Notes: generated from the letters alone by a model not told the origin. 64,000 nucleotides of DNA from Baylisascaris procyonis (GCA_037389465.1 JAZARR010000103.1:62001-126000), one strand, 5' to 3'; shown: positions 25,176 through 40,100, numbered from the stretch's first letter. Numbers and translations: made by a program.

Positions 25176-28100
25176 GCAAACCATCGTTTTCTTCAGCTGA
25201 TAAGTTGAAAAGCTTTTTGACTGTCGGCGAAGTCTTTTTCTAACGTCTTGTGAAATAATTGGTATTTTTTGCTTCTTTGTTGCTTGATATGATATGTTGA
25301 ATTCAGCATGCGATTGCAAGAGGATATGATCAAATCGAGGGTCCCATTCGATGCACTGGAGGAGGAGCTTACAAGTATGGACACTTGATCGCTGAAACTC
25401 TTCGCGTTGAGTAATACTTTCCACATCACTTTTCATTTATTATGAAAGTACTGAAAGTAACAATAGCTAATTAAGTTATTATCACTTTCACTAGTAAATT
25501 TCCATCTGAGAAATCAGTGATTTCATGCTTTTAATAATTCCTATTATTGGTCCATCTACTGTCCATATGATCCATCTTCTAGCAGTCTATCATTATGCTA
25601 TTAATACAGAGGTAAACCTACTCGTTTATATTAAAATCTCCATGCTTGGGCATTCCTTATTTCAGATTCAGATTGTTTTGCATCCTTCGGATTTTGCAAG
25701 TGAAAGGTGGAGAAGGGTAAAGTTGTGGTCAATTGGTCACTGTTAGTGTTCATTCTCAAAAAGACTTCATTTGGACGGCACCACTTTCACCTGTAGTTTC
25801 TATTATTCGGACTCATTGAACGCCCACCCTATAGCCAATCCCTCTCATATTTTGTAGTTCGAGAGCGCCGGAGATTCAGAGCTCAAATTTTTGTTGTCAA
25901 GCCCCTCTGGAACGGTGGTGAAAGGCATCTTCTTCTGGAGGCGGCCGTTTTGTTTGGCAATGAGTTAATTGATGGCACGGTCAATTTTTTTCGGTCGTAA
26001 CAGCAGAAGGTTGAAAACTGTTAAGGGGCCAGAGTTCATCTTTGAATTCTGAGCTGTGATCACTTATACCACGTGTATGAGGTGCAGTACTCTATTCACA
26101 TCATCTGTATGATTTGTATCTTCGACCTAATCAATGAAACATCTACTCATACGCTTTTGCACGGCTCAAAGGCACAACAAGAAAAACACCTATGATGCCG
26201 CATATAATTGCTGGAAAATAGTGGAGCGTTACCTTTAAATCAGTGTTTCATCTATTGATTTTGCTTTAACGATAAATTTGAGCGATGCATTGCTGCATTC
26301 AGTGTCATAACGATTACAGGGTTGAACGAGTCGACGAAATGGAAGCACTTGTAAATGGATGCTGTTTTTTGCTAAAGTACATCGAAGACGAGTCGTTTAC
26401 CTATCATCACGAGGAAGAGCCGGATAAAAGGTTCGCTTTTCACTACTCATTTATGTATAGAAGATCGTAAGCTAATTTTTGCTGGTGGGCTCGACAACAT
26501 TTGTTAAAATGTGATTTTTGAGAGGGTTTTTTTTTTTGATCGAGAGTATGGGTGATGTGTCGGACGATTTCGTAAATGGGCCAAATCTCAAAATTTTTTC
26601 TATGAAATTTTTTTCTGCAATTAAGCAAATTTAGAACTTTTTTCGCCTTCATATATTTTCATTTCGTTTTTATTTATTTACAGAATGGATAAGGGAGCAC
26701 TATGAGGAATATAATGCAAATTTGCGGAAAAATTTCTGAATATGAAAATTTTCCGGAATTGCTTCAAAATGTATAGGGAGCAATTTGGAAAATTTTATTA
26801 CGTTGTAATTTTTGAATATTTTTAGCGGATTCTTATAGAACCTTTTGGGAATTTCCCTCTGGATGTGCTGCTAAAAGAACTAAGCAGAAATTTGATGATC
26901 CGGAAGAGATAGTTATCCGTTCGAGAACCGGAAAATCATTTTTCGGTCATATCTCACCTTGGAATATGCTAATTGGGCTGGAATTTTTTTTTTTGTTATG
27001 CATACTTTAGAAATGCCTGTGACAACATGCAAAAAGTTCGCGGACATGGCGAAAAAACTCGGCAAATTGCCAACTTTATTTTTATGACCTTTTTCTCGTT
27101 CATCGGAAAGCTTTCTCATCAACTATAAGTTTTCATCCCATTCGGAGCCTACTACCAATATATAAGTGTCGTTTTGCTCCATTCCGGGATTTTCAGGATG
27201 TTCCAGAATTTTTCGTTTTCTGCCATAACTTTTTATGCATAATCGGAGAGACGCGCACGTAGTGCCATTCGATCCACAGGCAATTTGCTTTCCAACATAC
27301 CTAGCCTGCCCCTGCCCGTAATATTAGAAAACGCATTCGGCGGTGAGAGAGTGCAATAAAGTGACAGAGTCAAATTATGCGCGTTCATAACTTGGCGAAT
27401 TCTGGCGTTACATGGATGAAGTTCCTTTCGTTGGATTCAGTACTTAATTCCCTTCCGAAGGATATATACCGTTTTGGGACGAGCTTTAGCATTTGGCGAG
27501 ACAAAAAATAAGAAAAAACTATCAATATAACTCAATGGAAGATTATTTTTTTCCATAACAACTGCACGCCGATAAAAGCAGGGTGAAGAGGGGTCGGCAG
27601 CCCCCCTTGCGGGGATACAGCGGGCGGGGCCCTCCTGACCTTGATTTTAGTACTGAAATAGAAAATATTTAGTTAATAGTTTCGTTTCCTCGCTTCTACC
27701 TGCGATCAACATAAGTTCTGTTTGTCTCTTCTTCCTGGATTCTCTTATTTTCATTCTTTTATCCATTCTTCTTTAATGATATCTATTTCTTCGATTCATT
27801 TATTCACGGTCTGTTCATTGTAATAATTAATTAATGTGAAATTCCTATACAAACGTGCTGTAATTGAGACTTCGGAATTTTTTTCTCGGCAACGGTTAGG
27901 CCTGTGGAGTTATGGTATTTTTTTCAACACAACTTTCAAAGCTCTGTCAAAATATATGTAGCTTATTATACTTTGAGAGAAAAGTTGGAAACCGATTCGA
28001 CCAGCGAAAATTCTTTAAATCTCAATTTTTGGAATTTCGGGGGTTCTGGTTCTCAGCCGATATTTGATATGGGCAAAAACGGCCCTCCGATTTCTCATTA

Positions 28101-31100
28101 GCTCGCCGAGACCTCTCAAATGATATATAGACGACCGCCCATGGGTGAAAAGGAGCCGAGAAAAAAATTCCCAAAGAACGCAATTTTTCGATCCTTGGGG
28201 GGTAGTACAGGGAAATTTTGGAAAAATAATTGTTGTCTCCGATTTTGATGAATTTGGTATGAAAGGATAGATCTCGATGAGCTGATTACGAATATATGAG
28301 CCGCTTGCTACTTTCTGTGAAAAGGAGGAAATCATGGGTGCAGGAATGTTGTAGTTTCTATATGAGTGTACTGTAACTGATATATGCGAATTTTTTTCTC
28401 GGCAGCCGTTAGATCAATGACGCTACCGCTTGCTTTTTTCAACACAACTTTCAAAGCTCTGTCAAAATATATGTAGCTTATTATACTTTGAGAGAAAAGT
28501 TGGAAACCGATTCGACCAGCCAAAATTCTTTAAATCTCAATTTTTGGAATTTCGGGGGTTCTGGTTCTCAGCCGATATTTGATATGGGCAAAAACGGCCC
28601 TCCGATTTCTCATTAGCTCGCCGAGACCTCTCAAATGATATATAGACGACCGCCCATGGGTGAAGAGGAGCCGAGAAAAAATTCCCAAAGAACGCAATTT
28701 TTCGATCCTTGGGGGTAGAACAGGGAAATTTTGGAAAAATAATTGTTGTCTCCGATTTTGATGAATTTGGTATGAAAGGATAGATCTCGATGAGCTGATT
28801 ACGAATATATGAGCCGCTTGCTACTTTCTGTGAAAAGGAGGAAATCATGGGTGCAGGAATGTTGTAGTTTCTATATGAGTGTACTGTAACTGATATATGC
28901 GAATTTTTTTCTCGGCAGCCGTTAGATCAGTGACGCTACCGCTTGCTTTTTTCAACACAACTTTCAAAGCTCTGTCAAAATATATGTAGCTTATTATACT
29001 TTGAGAGAAAAGTTGGAAACCGATTCGACCAGCCAAAATTCTTTAAATCTCAATTTTTGGAATTTCGGGGGTTCTGGTTCTCAGCCGATATTTGATATGG
29101 GCAAAAACGGCCCTCCGATTTCTCATTAGCTCGCCGAGACCTCTCAAATGATATATAGACGACCGCCCATGGGTGAAGAGGAGCCGAGAAAAAAATTCCC
29201 AAAGAACGCAATTTTTCGATCCTTGGGGGGTAGTACAGGGAAATTTTGGAAAAATATTTGTTGTCTCCGATTTTGATGAATTTGGTATCAAAGGATAGAT
29301 CTCGATGAGCTGATTACGAATATATGAGCCGCTTGCTACTTTCTGTGAAAAGGAGGAAATCATGGGTGCAGGAATGTTGTAGTTTCTATATGAGTGTACT
29401 GTAACTGATATATGCGAATTTTTTTCTCGGCAGCCGTTAGATCAGTGACGCTACCGCTTGCTTTTTTCAACACAACTTTCAAAGCTCTGTCAAAATATAT
29501 GTAGCTTATTATACTTTGAGAGAAAAGTTGGAAACCGATTCGACCAGCCAAAATTCTTTAAATCTCAATTTTTGGAATTTCGGGGGTTCTGGTTCTCAGC
29601 CGATATTTGATATGGGCAAAAACGGCCCTCCGATTTCTCATTAGCTCGCCGAGACCTCTCAAATGATATATAGACGACCGCCCATGGGTGAAGAGGAGCC
29701 GAGAAAAAAATTCCCAAAGAACGCAATTTTTCGATCCTTGGGGGGTAGTACAGGGAAATTTTGGAAAAATAATTGTTGTCTCCGATTTTGATGAATTTGG
29801 TATGAAAGGATAGATCTCGATGAGCTGATTACGAATATATGAGCCGCTTGCTACTTTCTGTGAAAAGGAGGAAATCATGGGTGCAGGAATGTTGTAGTTT
29901 CTATATGAGTATACTGTAAGTGATATATGCGAATTTTTTTCTCGGCAGCCGTTAGATCAGTGACGCTACCGCTTGCTTTTTTCAACACAACTTTCAAAGC
30001 TCTGTCAAAATATATGTAGCTTATTATACTTTGCGAGAAAAGTTGGAAACCGATTCGACCAGCCAAAATTCTTTAAATCTCAATTTTTGGAATTTCGGGG
30101 GTTCTGGTTCTCAGCCGATATTTGATATGGGCAAAAACGGCCCTCCGATTTCTCATTAGCTCGCCGAGACCTCTCAAATGATATATAGACGACCGCCCAT
30201 GGGTGAAGAGGAGCCGAGAAAAAAATTCCCAAAGAACGCAATTTTTCGATCCTTGGGGGGTAGTACAGGGAAATTTTGGAAAAATAATTGTTGTCTCCGA
30301 TTTTGATGAATTTGGTATGAAAGGATAGATCTCGATGAGCTGATTACGAATATATGAGCCGCTTGGTACTTTCTGTGAAAAGGAGGAAATCATGGGTGCA
30401 GGAATGTTGTAGTTTCTATATGAGTGTACTGTAACTGATATATGCGAATTTTTTTCTCGGCAGCCGTTAGATCAGTGACGCTACCGCTTGCTTTTTTCAA
30501 CACAACTTTCAAAGCTCTGTCAAAATATATGTAGCTTATTATACTTTGCGAGAAAAGTTGGAAACCGATTCGACCAGCGAAAATTCTTTAAATCTCAATT
30601 TTTGGAATTTCGGGGGTTCTGGTTCTCAGCCGATATTTGATATGGGCAAAAACGGCCCTCCGATTTCTCATTAGCTCGCCGAGACCTCTCAAATGATATA
30701 TAGACGACCGCCCATGGGTGAAGAGGAGCCGAGAAAAAAATTCCCAAAGGACGCAATTTTTCGATCCTTGGGGGGTAGTACAGGGAAATTTTGGAAAAAT
30801 AATTGTTGTCTCCGATTTTGATGAATTTGGTATGAAAGGATAGATCTCGATGAGCTGATTACGAATATATGAGCCGCTTGCTACTTTCTGTGAAAAGGAG
30901 GAAATCATGGGTGCAGGAATGTTGTAGTTTCTATATGAGTGTACTGTAACTGATATATGCGAATTTTTTTCTCGGCAGCCGTTAGATCAGTGACGCTACC
31001 GCTTGCTTTTTTCAACACAACTTTCAAAGCTCTGTCAAAATATATGTAGCTTATTATACTTTGAGAGAAAAGTTGGAAACCGATTCGACCAGCGAAAATT

Positions 31101-34100
31101 CTTTAAATCTCAATTTTTGGAATTTCGGGGGTTCTGGTTCTCAGCCGATATTTGATATGGGCAAAAACGGCCCTCCGATTTCTCATTAGCTCGCCGAGAC
31201 CTCTCAAATGATATATAGACGACCGCCCATGGGTGAAGAGGAGCCGAGAAAAAAATTCCCAAAGAACGCAATTTTTCGATCCTTGGGGGGTAGTACAGGG
31301 AAATTTTGGAAAAATAATTGTTGTCTCCGATTTTGATGAATTTGGTATGAAAGGATAGATCTCGATGAGCTGATTACGAATATATGAGCCGCTTGCTACT
31401 TTCTGTGAAAAGGAGGAAATCATGGGTGCAGGAATGTTGTAGTTTCTATATGAGTGTACTGTAACTGATATATGCGAATTTTTTTCTCGGCAGCCGTTAG
31501 ATCAGTGACGCTACCGCTTGCTTTTTTCAACACAACTTTCAAAGCTCTGTCAAAATATATGTAGCTTATTATACTTTGAGAGAAAAGTTGGAAACCGATT
31601 CGACCAGCGAAAATTCTTTAAATCTCAATTTTTGGAATTTCGGGGGTTCTGGTTCTCAGCCGATATTTGATATGGGCAAAAACGGCCCTCCGATTTCTCA
31701 TTAGCTCGCCGAGACCTCTCAAATGATATATAGACGACCGCCCATGGGTGAAGAGGAGCCGAGAAAAAATTCCCAAAGAACGCAATTTTTCGATCCTTGG
31801 GGGTAGTACAGGGAAATTTTGGAAAAATAATTGTTGTCTCCGATTTTGATGAATTTGGTATGAAAGGATAGATCTCGATGAGCTGATTACGAATATATGA
31901 GCCGCTTGCTACTTTCTGTGAAAAGGAGGAAATCATGGGTGCAGGAATGTTGTAGTTTCTATATGAGTGTACTGTAACTGATATATGCGAATTTTTTCTC
32001 GGCAGCCGTTAGATCAGTGACGCTACCGCTTGCTTTTTTCAACACAACTTTCAAAGCTCTGTCAAAATATATGTAGCTTATTATACTTTGAGAGAAAAGT
32101 TGGAAACCGATTCGACCAGCGAAAATTCTTTAAATCTCAATTTTTGGAATTTCGGGGGTTCTGGTTCTCAGCCGATATTTGATATGGGCAAAAACGGCCC
32201 TCCGATTTCTCATTAGCTCGCCGAGACCTCTCAAATGATATATAGACGACCGCCCATGGGTGAAGAGGAGCCGAGAAAAAAATTCCCAAAGAACGCAATT
32301 TTTCGATCCTTGGGGGGTAGTACAGGGAAATTTTGGAAAAATAATTGTTGTCTCCGATTTTGATGAATTTGGTATGAAAGGATAGATCTCGATGAGCTGA
32401 TTACGAATATATGAGCCGCTTGCTACTTTCTGTGAAAAGGAGGAAATCATGGGTGCAGGAATGTTGTAGTTTCTATATGAGTGTACTGTAACTGATATAT
32501 GCGAATTTTTTTCTCGGCAGCCGTTAGATCAGTGACGCTACCGCTTGCTTTTTTCAACACAACTTTCAAAGCTCTGTCAAAATATATGTAGCTTATTATA
32601 CTTTGAGAGAAAAGTTGGAAACCGATTCGACCAGCCAAAATTCTTTAAATCTCAATTTTTGGAATTTCGGGGGTTCTGGTTCTCAGCCGATATTTGATAT
32701 GGGCAAAAACGGCCCTCCGATTTCTCATTAGCTCGCCGAGACCTCTCAAATGATATATAGACGACCGCCCATGGGTGAAGAGGAGCCGAGAAAAAAATTC
32801 CCAAAGAACGCAATTTTTCGATCCTTGGGGGTAGTACAGGGAAATTTTGGAAAAATATTTGTTGTCTCCGATTTTGATGAATTTGGTATCAAAGGATAGA
32901 TCTCGATGAGCTGATTACGAATATATGAGCCGCTTGCTACTTTCTGTGAAAAGGAGGAAATCATGGGTGCAGGAATGTTGTAGTTTCTATATGAGTGTAC
33001 TGTAACTGATATATGCGAATTTTTTTCTCGGCAGCCGTTAGATCAGTGACGCTACCGCTTGCTTTTTTCAACACAACTTTCAAAGCTCTGTCAAAATATA
33101 TGTAGCTTATTATACTTTGAGAGAAAAGTTGGAAACCGATTCGACCAGCCAAAATTCTTTAAATCTCAATTTTTGGAATTTCGGGGGTTCTGGTTCTCAG
33201 CCGATATTTGATATGGGCAAAAACGGCCCTCCGATTTCTCATTAGCTCGCCGAGACCTCTCAAATGATATATAGACGACCGCCCATGGGTGAAGAGGAGC
33301 CGAGAAAAAATTCCCAAAGAACGCAATTTTTCGATCCTTGGGGGTAGTACAGGGAAATTTTGGAAAAATAATTGTTGTCTCCGATTTTGATGAATTTGGT
33401 ATGAAAGGATAGATCTCGATGAGCTGATTACGAATATATGAGCCGCTTGCTACTTTCTGTGAAAAGGAGGAAATCATGGGTGCAGGAATGTTGTAGTTTC
33501 TATATGAGTGTACTGTAAGTGATATATGCGAATTTTTTTCTCGGCAGCCGTTAGATCAGTGACGCTACCGCTTGCTTTTTTCAACACAACTTTCAAAGCT
33601 CTGTCAAAATATATGTAGCTTATTATACTTTGCGAGAAAAGTTGGAAACCGATTCGACCAGCCAAAATTCTTTAAATCTCAATTTTTGGAATTTCGGGGG
33701 TTCTGGTTCTCAGCCGATATTTGATATGGGCAAAAACGGCCCTCCGATTTCTCATTAGCTCGCCGAGACCTCTCAAATGATATATAGACGACCGCCCATG
33801 GGTGAAGAGGAGCCGAGAAAAAATTCCCAAAGAACGCAATTTTTCGATCCTTGGGGGTAGTACAGGGAAATTTTGGAAAAATAATTGTTGTCTCCGATTT
33901 TGATGAATTTGGTATGAAAGGATAGATCTCGATGAGCTGATTACGAATATATGAGCCGCTTGCTACTTTCTGTGAAAAGGAGGAAATCATGGGTGCAGGA
34001 ATGTTGTAGTTTCTATATGAGTGTACTGTAACTGATATATGCGAATTTTTTTCTCGGCAGCCGTTAGATCAGTGACGCTACCGCTTGCTTTTTTCAACAC

Positions 34101-37100
34101 AACTTTCAAAGCTCTGTCAAAATATATGTAGCTTATTATACTTTGAGAGAAAAGTTGGAAACCGATTCGACCAGCGAAAATTCTTTAAATCTCAATTTTT
34201 GGAATTTCGGGGGTTCTGGTTCTCAGCCGATATTTGATATGGGCAAAAACGGCCCTCCGATTTCTCATTAGCTCGCCGAGACCTCTCAAATGATATATAG
34301 ACGACCGCCCATGGGTGAAGAGGAGCCGAGAAAAAAATTCCCAAAGAACGCAATTTTTCGATCCTTGGGGGGTAGTACAGGGAAATTTTGGAAAAATATT
34401 TGTTGTCTCCGATTTTGATGAATTTGGTATGAAAGGATAGATCTCGATGAGCTGATTACGAATATATGAGCCGCTTGCTACTTTCTGTGAAAAGGAGGAA
34501 ATCATGGGTGCAGGAATGTTGTAGTTTCTATATGAGTGTACTGTAACTGATATATGCGAATTTTTTTCTCGGCAGCCGTTAGATCAGTGACGCTACCGCT
34601 TGCTTTTTTCAACACAACTTTCAAAGCTCTGTCAAAATATATGTAGCTTATTATACTTTGCGAGAAAAGTTGGAAACCGATTCGACCAGCGAAAATTCTT
34701 TAAATCTCAATTTTTGGAATTTCGGGGGTTCTGGTTCTCAGCCGATATTTGATATGGGCAAAAACGGCCCTCCGATTTCTCATTAGCTCGCCGAGACCTC
34801 TCAAATGATATATAGACGACCGCCCATGGGTGAAGAGGAGCCGAGAAAAAATTCCCAAAGAACGCAATTTTTCGATCCTTGGGGGTAGTACAGGGAAATT
34901 TTGGAAAAATAATTGTTGTCTCCGATTTTGATGAATTTGGTATGAAAGGATAGATCTCGATGAGCTGATTACGAATATATGAGCCGCTTGCTACTTTCTG
35001 TGAAAAGGAGGAAATCATGGGTGCAGGAATGTTGTAGTTTCTATATGAGTGTACTGTAACTGATATATGCGAATTTTTTTCTCGGCAGCCGTTAGATCAG
35101 TGACGCTACCGCTTGCTTTTTTCAACACAACTTTCAAAGCTCTGTCAAAATATATATAGCTTATTATACTTTGAGAGAAAAGTTGGAAACCGATTCGACC
35201 AGCCAAAATTCTTTAAATCTCAATTTTTGGAATTTCGGGGGTTCTGGTTCTCAGCCGATATTTGATATGGGCAAAAACGGCCCTCCGATTTCTCATTAGC
35301 TCGCCGAGACCTCTCAAATGATATATAGACGACCGCCCATGGGTGAAGAGGAGCCGAGAAAAAAATTCCCAAAGAACGCAATTTTTCGATCCTTGGGGGG
35401 TAGTACAGGGAAATTTTGGAAAAATAATTGTTGTCTCCGATTTTGATGAATTTGGTATGAAAGGATAGATCTCGATGAGCTGATTACGAATATATGAGCC
35501 GCTTGCTACTTTCTGTGAAAAGGAGGAAATCATGGGTGCAGGAATGTTGTAGTTTCTATATGAGTGTACTGTAACTGATATATGCGAATTTTTTTCTCGG
35601 CAGCCGTTAGATCAGTGACGCTACCGCTTGCTTTTTTCAACACAACTTTCAAAGCTCTGTCAAAGTATATGTAGCTTATTATACTTTGAGAGAAAAGTTG
35701 GAAACCGATTCGACCAGCCAAAATTCTTTAAATCTCAATTTTTGGAATTTCGGGGGTTCTGGTTCTCAGCCGATATTTGATATGGGCAAAAACGGCCCTC
35801 CGATTTCTCATTAGCTCGCCGAGACCTCTCAAATGATATATAGACGACCGCCCATGGGTGAAGAGGAGCCGAGAAAAAATTCCCAAAGAACGCAATTTTT
35901 CGATCCTTGGGGGGTAGTACAGGGAAATTTTGGAAAAATAATTGTTGTCTCCGATTTTGATGAATTTGGTATGAAAGGATAGATCTCGATGAGCTGATTA
36001 CGAATATATGAGCCGCTTGCTACTTTCTGTGAAAAGGAGGAAATCATGGGTGCAGGAATGTTGTAGTTTCTATATGAGTGTACTGTAACTGATATATGCG
36101 AATTTTTTTCTCGGCAGCCGTTAGATCAGTGACGCTACCGCTTGCTTTTTTCAACACAACTTTCAAAGCTCTGTCAAAATATATGTAGCTTATTATACTT
36201 TGAGAGAAAAGTTGGAAACCGATTCGACCAGCGAAAATTCTTTAAATCTCAATTTTTGGAATTTCGGGGGTTCTGATTCTCAGCCGATATTTGATATGGG
36301 CAAAAACGGCCCTCCGATTTCTCATTAGCTCGCCGAGACCTCTCAAATGATATATAGACGACCGCCCATGGGTGAAGAGGAGCCGAGAAAAAAATTCCCA
36401 AAGAACGCAATTTTTCGATCCATGGGGGGTAGTACAGGGAAATTTTGGAAAAATATTTGTTGTCTCCGATTTTGATGAATTTGGTACGGAACGATAGAGG
36501 TCGATGCGCTGATTACAAATATACGCGTTGCTGGCGGTTCTCCGTAAAATTTGGGAAACTATTGCTGCAGGGACGTTTCACATTCCCTACAAGTGTACTG
36601 TAATTGAGATTTCGGAATTTTTTTCTCTGCAGTGGTTAGGCCTGCGGAGATATGGTTTTTTTCTTTCAACAGAACTTGGAAAGTTCTATCAAACGATACA
36701 TAGGCTATTATGTTTCGATGAGAAAGGTGAAAGACGATTCGACCGGCCAGAATTCCTGAAATCTCGATTTTTGGAATTTTGGGGGTTCTGATTCTGAGTC
36801 GATAATTGATATGGGCAAAATCAGCCTCCTGATTTCTCATTAGCTCGCCGGGTCCTCTCGAATGACGTACAGACGAGCGCCCATGGGTGAAGAGGAGCCG
36901 AGAAAAAAATTCCCAAAAGACGCAGTTTTTCGATCCTTGGAGGGTAGGACAGGGAAATTTTGGAAAAATATTTCTTGTCTCCGATTTCGATAAGTTTGGC
37001 ATGAAACGATAGAGTTTCATGAGCTCATCACCGCTACATGCATTGTCTGCTGTTTTATATCTAAAGAAGGGAATTATAAGTGTACGAATGTAGTATTTTT

Positions 37101-40100
37101 ATGCGAATTAGAGCATCACGTTTCAGATACAAATATCGTCCAATCGATCCGATGGTTATGTTTCCTTTCCAGCTGGTGAATATCGGTACCGGCGTATCGG
37201 TGATAAAGGTCAGTTTGCCGTCAGTGGACATTCTCTTGTTCTCGGATGTTTTAATGTTGCCACCGTTGAAGCGTTATATGCGGGCTATCCACCTTGATTA
37301 CAAGACCTCAATTTGAGGGTGTTCCTTCCAACATAATACTATCCTCTCAAAGAAGATCCATTCACGAACAGTCATTATATCAGTGCGGACAAATTGCTGC
37401 TGCGTTTTAAAATGTTCGAATGGGTTCGCACTGAAATACCTGTATTTATGTTGCAGATTGAGGATGAAAACAAGTTTTCACGCATTGGCGGAAGTACAAT
37501 GGGAGGAGGTGCATTCACGGGACTAGGCTCGCTTCTTACGAGTGCTAAATGTATGTTTTTTTTGCCGCAGTCGTTTCAAGTTCCTGACAACCGTTGGGGC
37601 AGATTGTAACTGCGTAACGCAGTGAAAATGAAAAGGTGCGTGCGTTCTTTCCCTTTGCGCACGCTGTAAGAATGAGATCGTTAATGTAAGACTATGACCA
37701 GAATTTTAATGACGCTGGCTGCTATGCAGGAAATACGGAAGTTTCAAAGATTCGAATCATTGTCTCACATTCCCCCTTTCCCCTTCAGATTTTTAGGCGC
37801 ATGGTCTCTTTCCTAATTTCTTCTGGAAAACGTATAGAATTTGGAGGTCTCTTAGGATCCACGACGGGTAGTGTCGTCTTCGACATTCTAAAATTTACGT
37901 GTCTTCAGATTCCCGCTAGCTTTCATTCCTCTCTTTGAAGGTCCCTACTCTCCAAAAATATTCGTATCTCTTATGGTGATGAATTTTTCTATAACTTCCT
38001 TTACTAGCATCAGAAATCACGTATATTGCTGCTGCTCTCTTTTTCACATTCCAAATAATGACATTTTTGATGTTTCATCCCTTCAAATAAACGATGAATT
38101 CTCAAAGTGTATTGCTCAGGTTATGTGAAAGCATAGCAATAATTTGAGTTTAGCGTTCGATGAGTTGCTAACCAAAGCGGAAACGGGTGATCATCGTAAC
38201 GTTGATGTTCTTGTATCGGATATCCCACTCGCCACAAACGATAAATTGCGACTACCGCCCGATCTCATTGCTGGATCGTTTGGAAAATGCGTCGATCGTA
38301 AGCAATCCTTTCGATTATAGTTTCCGTTCAAAAAAATATCTGTTGAATTCGATGGTTACCTGTTGAATATGCTGTTTTTTTGTGTGGAATATTACAACTG
38401 CCAAATGCAAAGCCGGAATTGGAAGTTGGCATTATCTAGAAAAGGTCTTGAAACTTGCTTCATTTTATTCGGTCTTCGCTATTTAATGTGAGGAGAAGTG
38501 CATATTTGGCACAGTCAATTTGTGTGAATGCCGATGCTTTGAATCCTTGAGAGTTACAATAGTGATGTTTGACTAGCATGTATAATATGCTTTCCTAAAT
38601 TTCTTTTACTTCATTCCTTGTGATTCGGTGAAGCTACAAACAATTTAAAATTCGCATGAAATAGTATTTATAACGAGACGAATTAGACCTTTCTTTACCT
38701 CTCTTTACGTTTTTCAAGTATCCCTATTCATTATTTTATACTTCGTATCGGAAGAGAGTTACTAAATTTAATTTTTTTTCATTCCAGAAATAAGATTTTA
38801 TTTTAATTTTTAATTTTTTTTTTTTAAATTTTTGTAGAAGGAAGGCGAGATGAGTTACATAAACATCGACCACAATCGGAGGATGATATGACGAAAAGTC
38901 TTCTGCTTATGTTCAGCAATTGTATTGGACAGGTAGGTAATCAAATAGGTGCATTTTTTTGAGATAGTACGTATTGCTTTATATTGCCAGTTTATATTGA
39001 AATGAACGTCAGAGTTATAAAACCCGTGTATTAAAAAGCGTATTTTAATACAACCATTAAACTTCTCGTTTGATTTTTGATGAGTTGTTCGCATTGAGCA
39101 AAGGGAACATACGAATGAGGAGATATAAGAAATCTGCTGCAATCGATTCAGTCATTTCGCTTATAACGATGAAAAAGGATACTATGGCTAAGTAAGCTTT
39201 CCTTGTATTAAACATCGAAATTAACCTTCTATTTCAGTGCTAATGTTTTGTGTGCATTAGAAACTTATAGCAGTCGTTTTTTCGTTCTTTCTTAAATATA
39301 CAATAGCTAAAGTGAAAATTTTCACTTCAGGCGTTCTTTTTCTTCATTGGGTAAAGAGATAGGTTCGATCCAATGCTTTATATTCACAATTTCTTTTTAA
39401 TTCTAAGCAATAATTCATTCATATTGATATATTTGAAGATGGCGACACTCTATGGTAAACAGCATCGAGTGAAAAGGATATACTTTGGTGGTTATTTTAT
39501 AAGGAAACATCCCATCACTATGCGTACTATATCATTTGCAGTCAACTATTGGAGTAAGGTACGATTACTTTACTTCCGCTCTTTGGAACTTCAAAAAGTT
39601 AGGTAGTTAAACGAGGATCACTTCCTTTCTCATTTACATTAAATATGTTGTGCTGCTGCCGTGTAGAAGAGACGGGACGAAACGAGAAATTGAAATTTAC
39701 GGATGGCTGACTGAACTGGCGCACTGAGCCGAATTCCTTGACTGAAATCGATAAGACGGAAAACCACCACAATATCCGAGTCAGCGCATATAGCAGCGAA
39801 TGGGTTTGAAACACTCAACCAGGCAACAAGAGGAAAGGCGCAATGTAATAGGGCAGGGAAGAATAGATATCACTGAGGTCGATGTCTGCAAATTGAGTCG
39901 CAGCGCTTTCGTTCATCACAACAAAATACAAGGGAAAATTTAATTGAAATTTTTGCCCATTTCTTATGCACCGAGAGACCTTTTTTGTTGCTAATTTCTT
40001 ATTGTCTTTTATTGTGTAAATCATTCTTTAATTCATTGCAGCCGCAAGGTTTAAAATTCAGACCTTTTATTTCTCTCTTTCCTTTACACAGGCATACAAG

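Noticed and set aside
26443..27122. Open frames in the left part of intron 6
   Set aside because: No motif, AT-driven composition, and they lie within an intron defined by matching exon phases.
28015..36047. Series of 106-, 103- and 63-codon open frames on the minus strand, looking like a tandem gene family
   Set aside because: They are the same satellite unit read repeatedly. The frame switches wherever an A- or G-run changes length, there is no family match, and real exons of the host gene flank the array.
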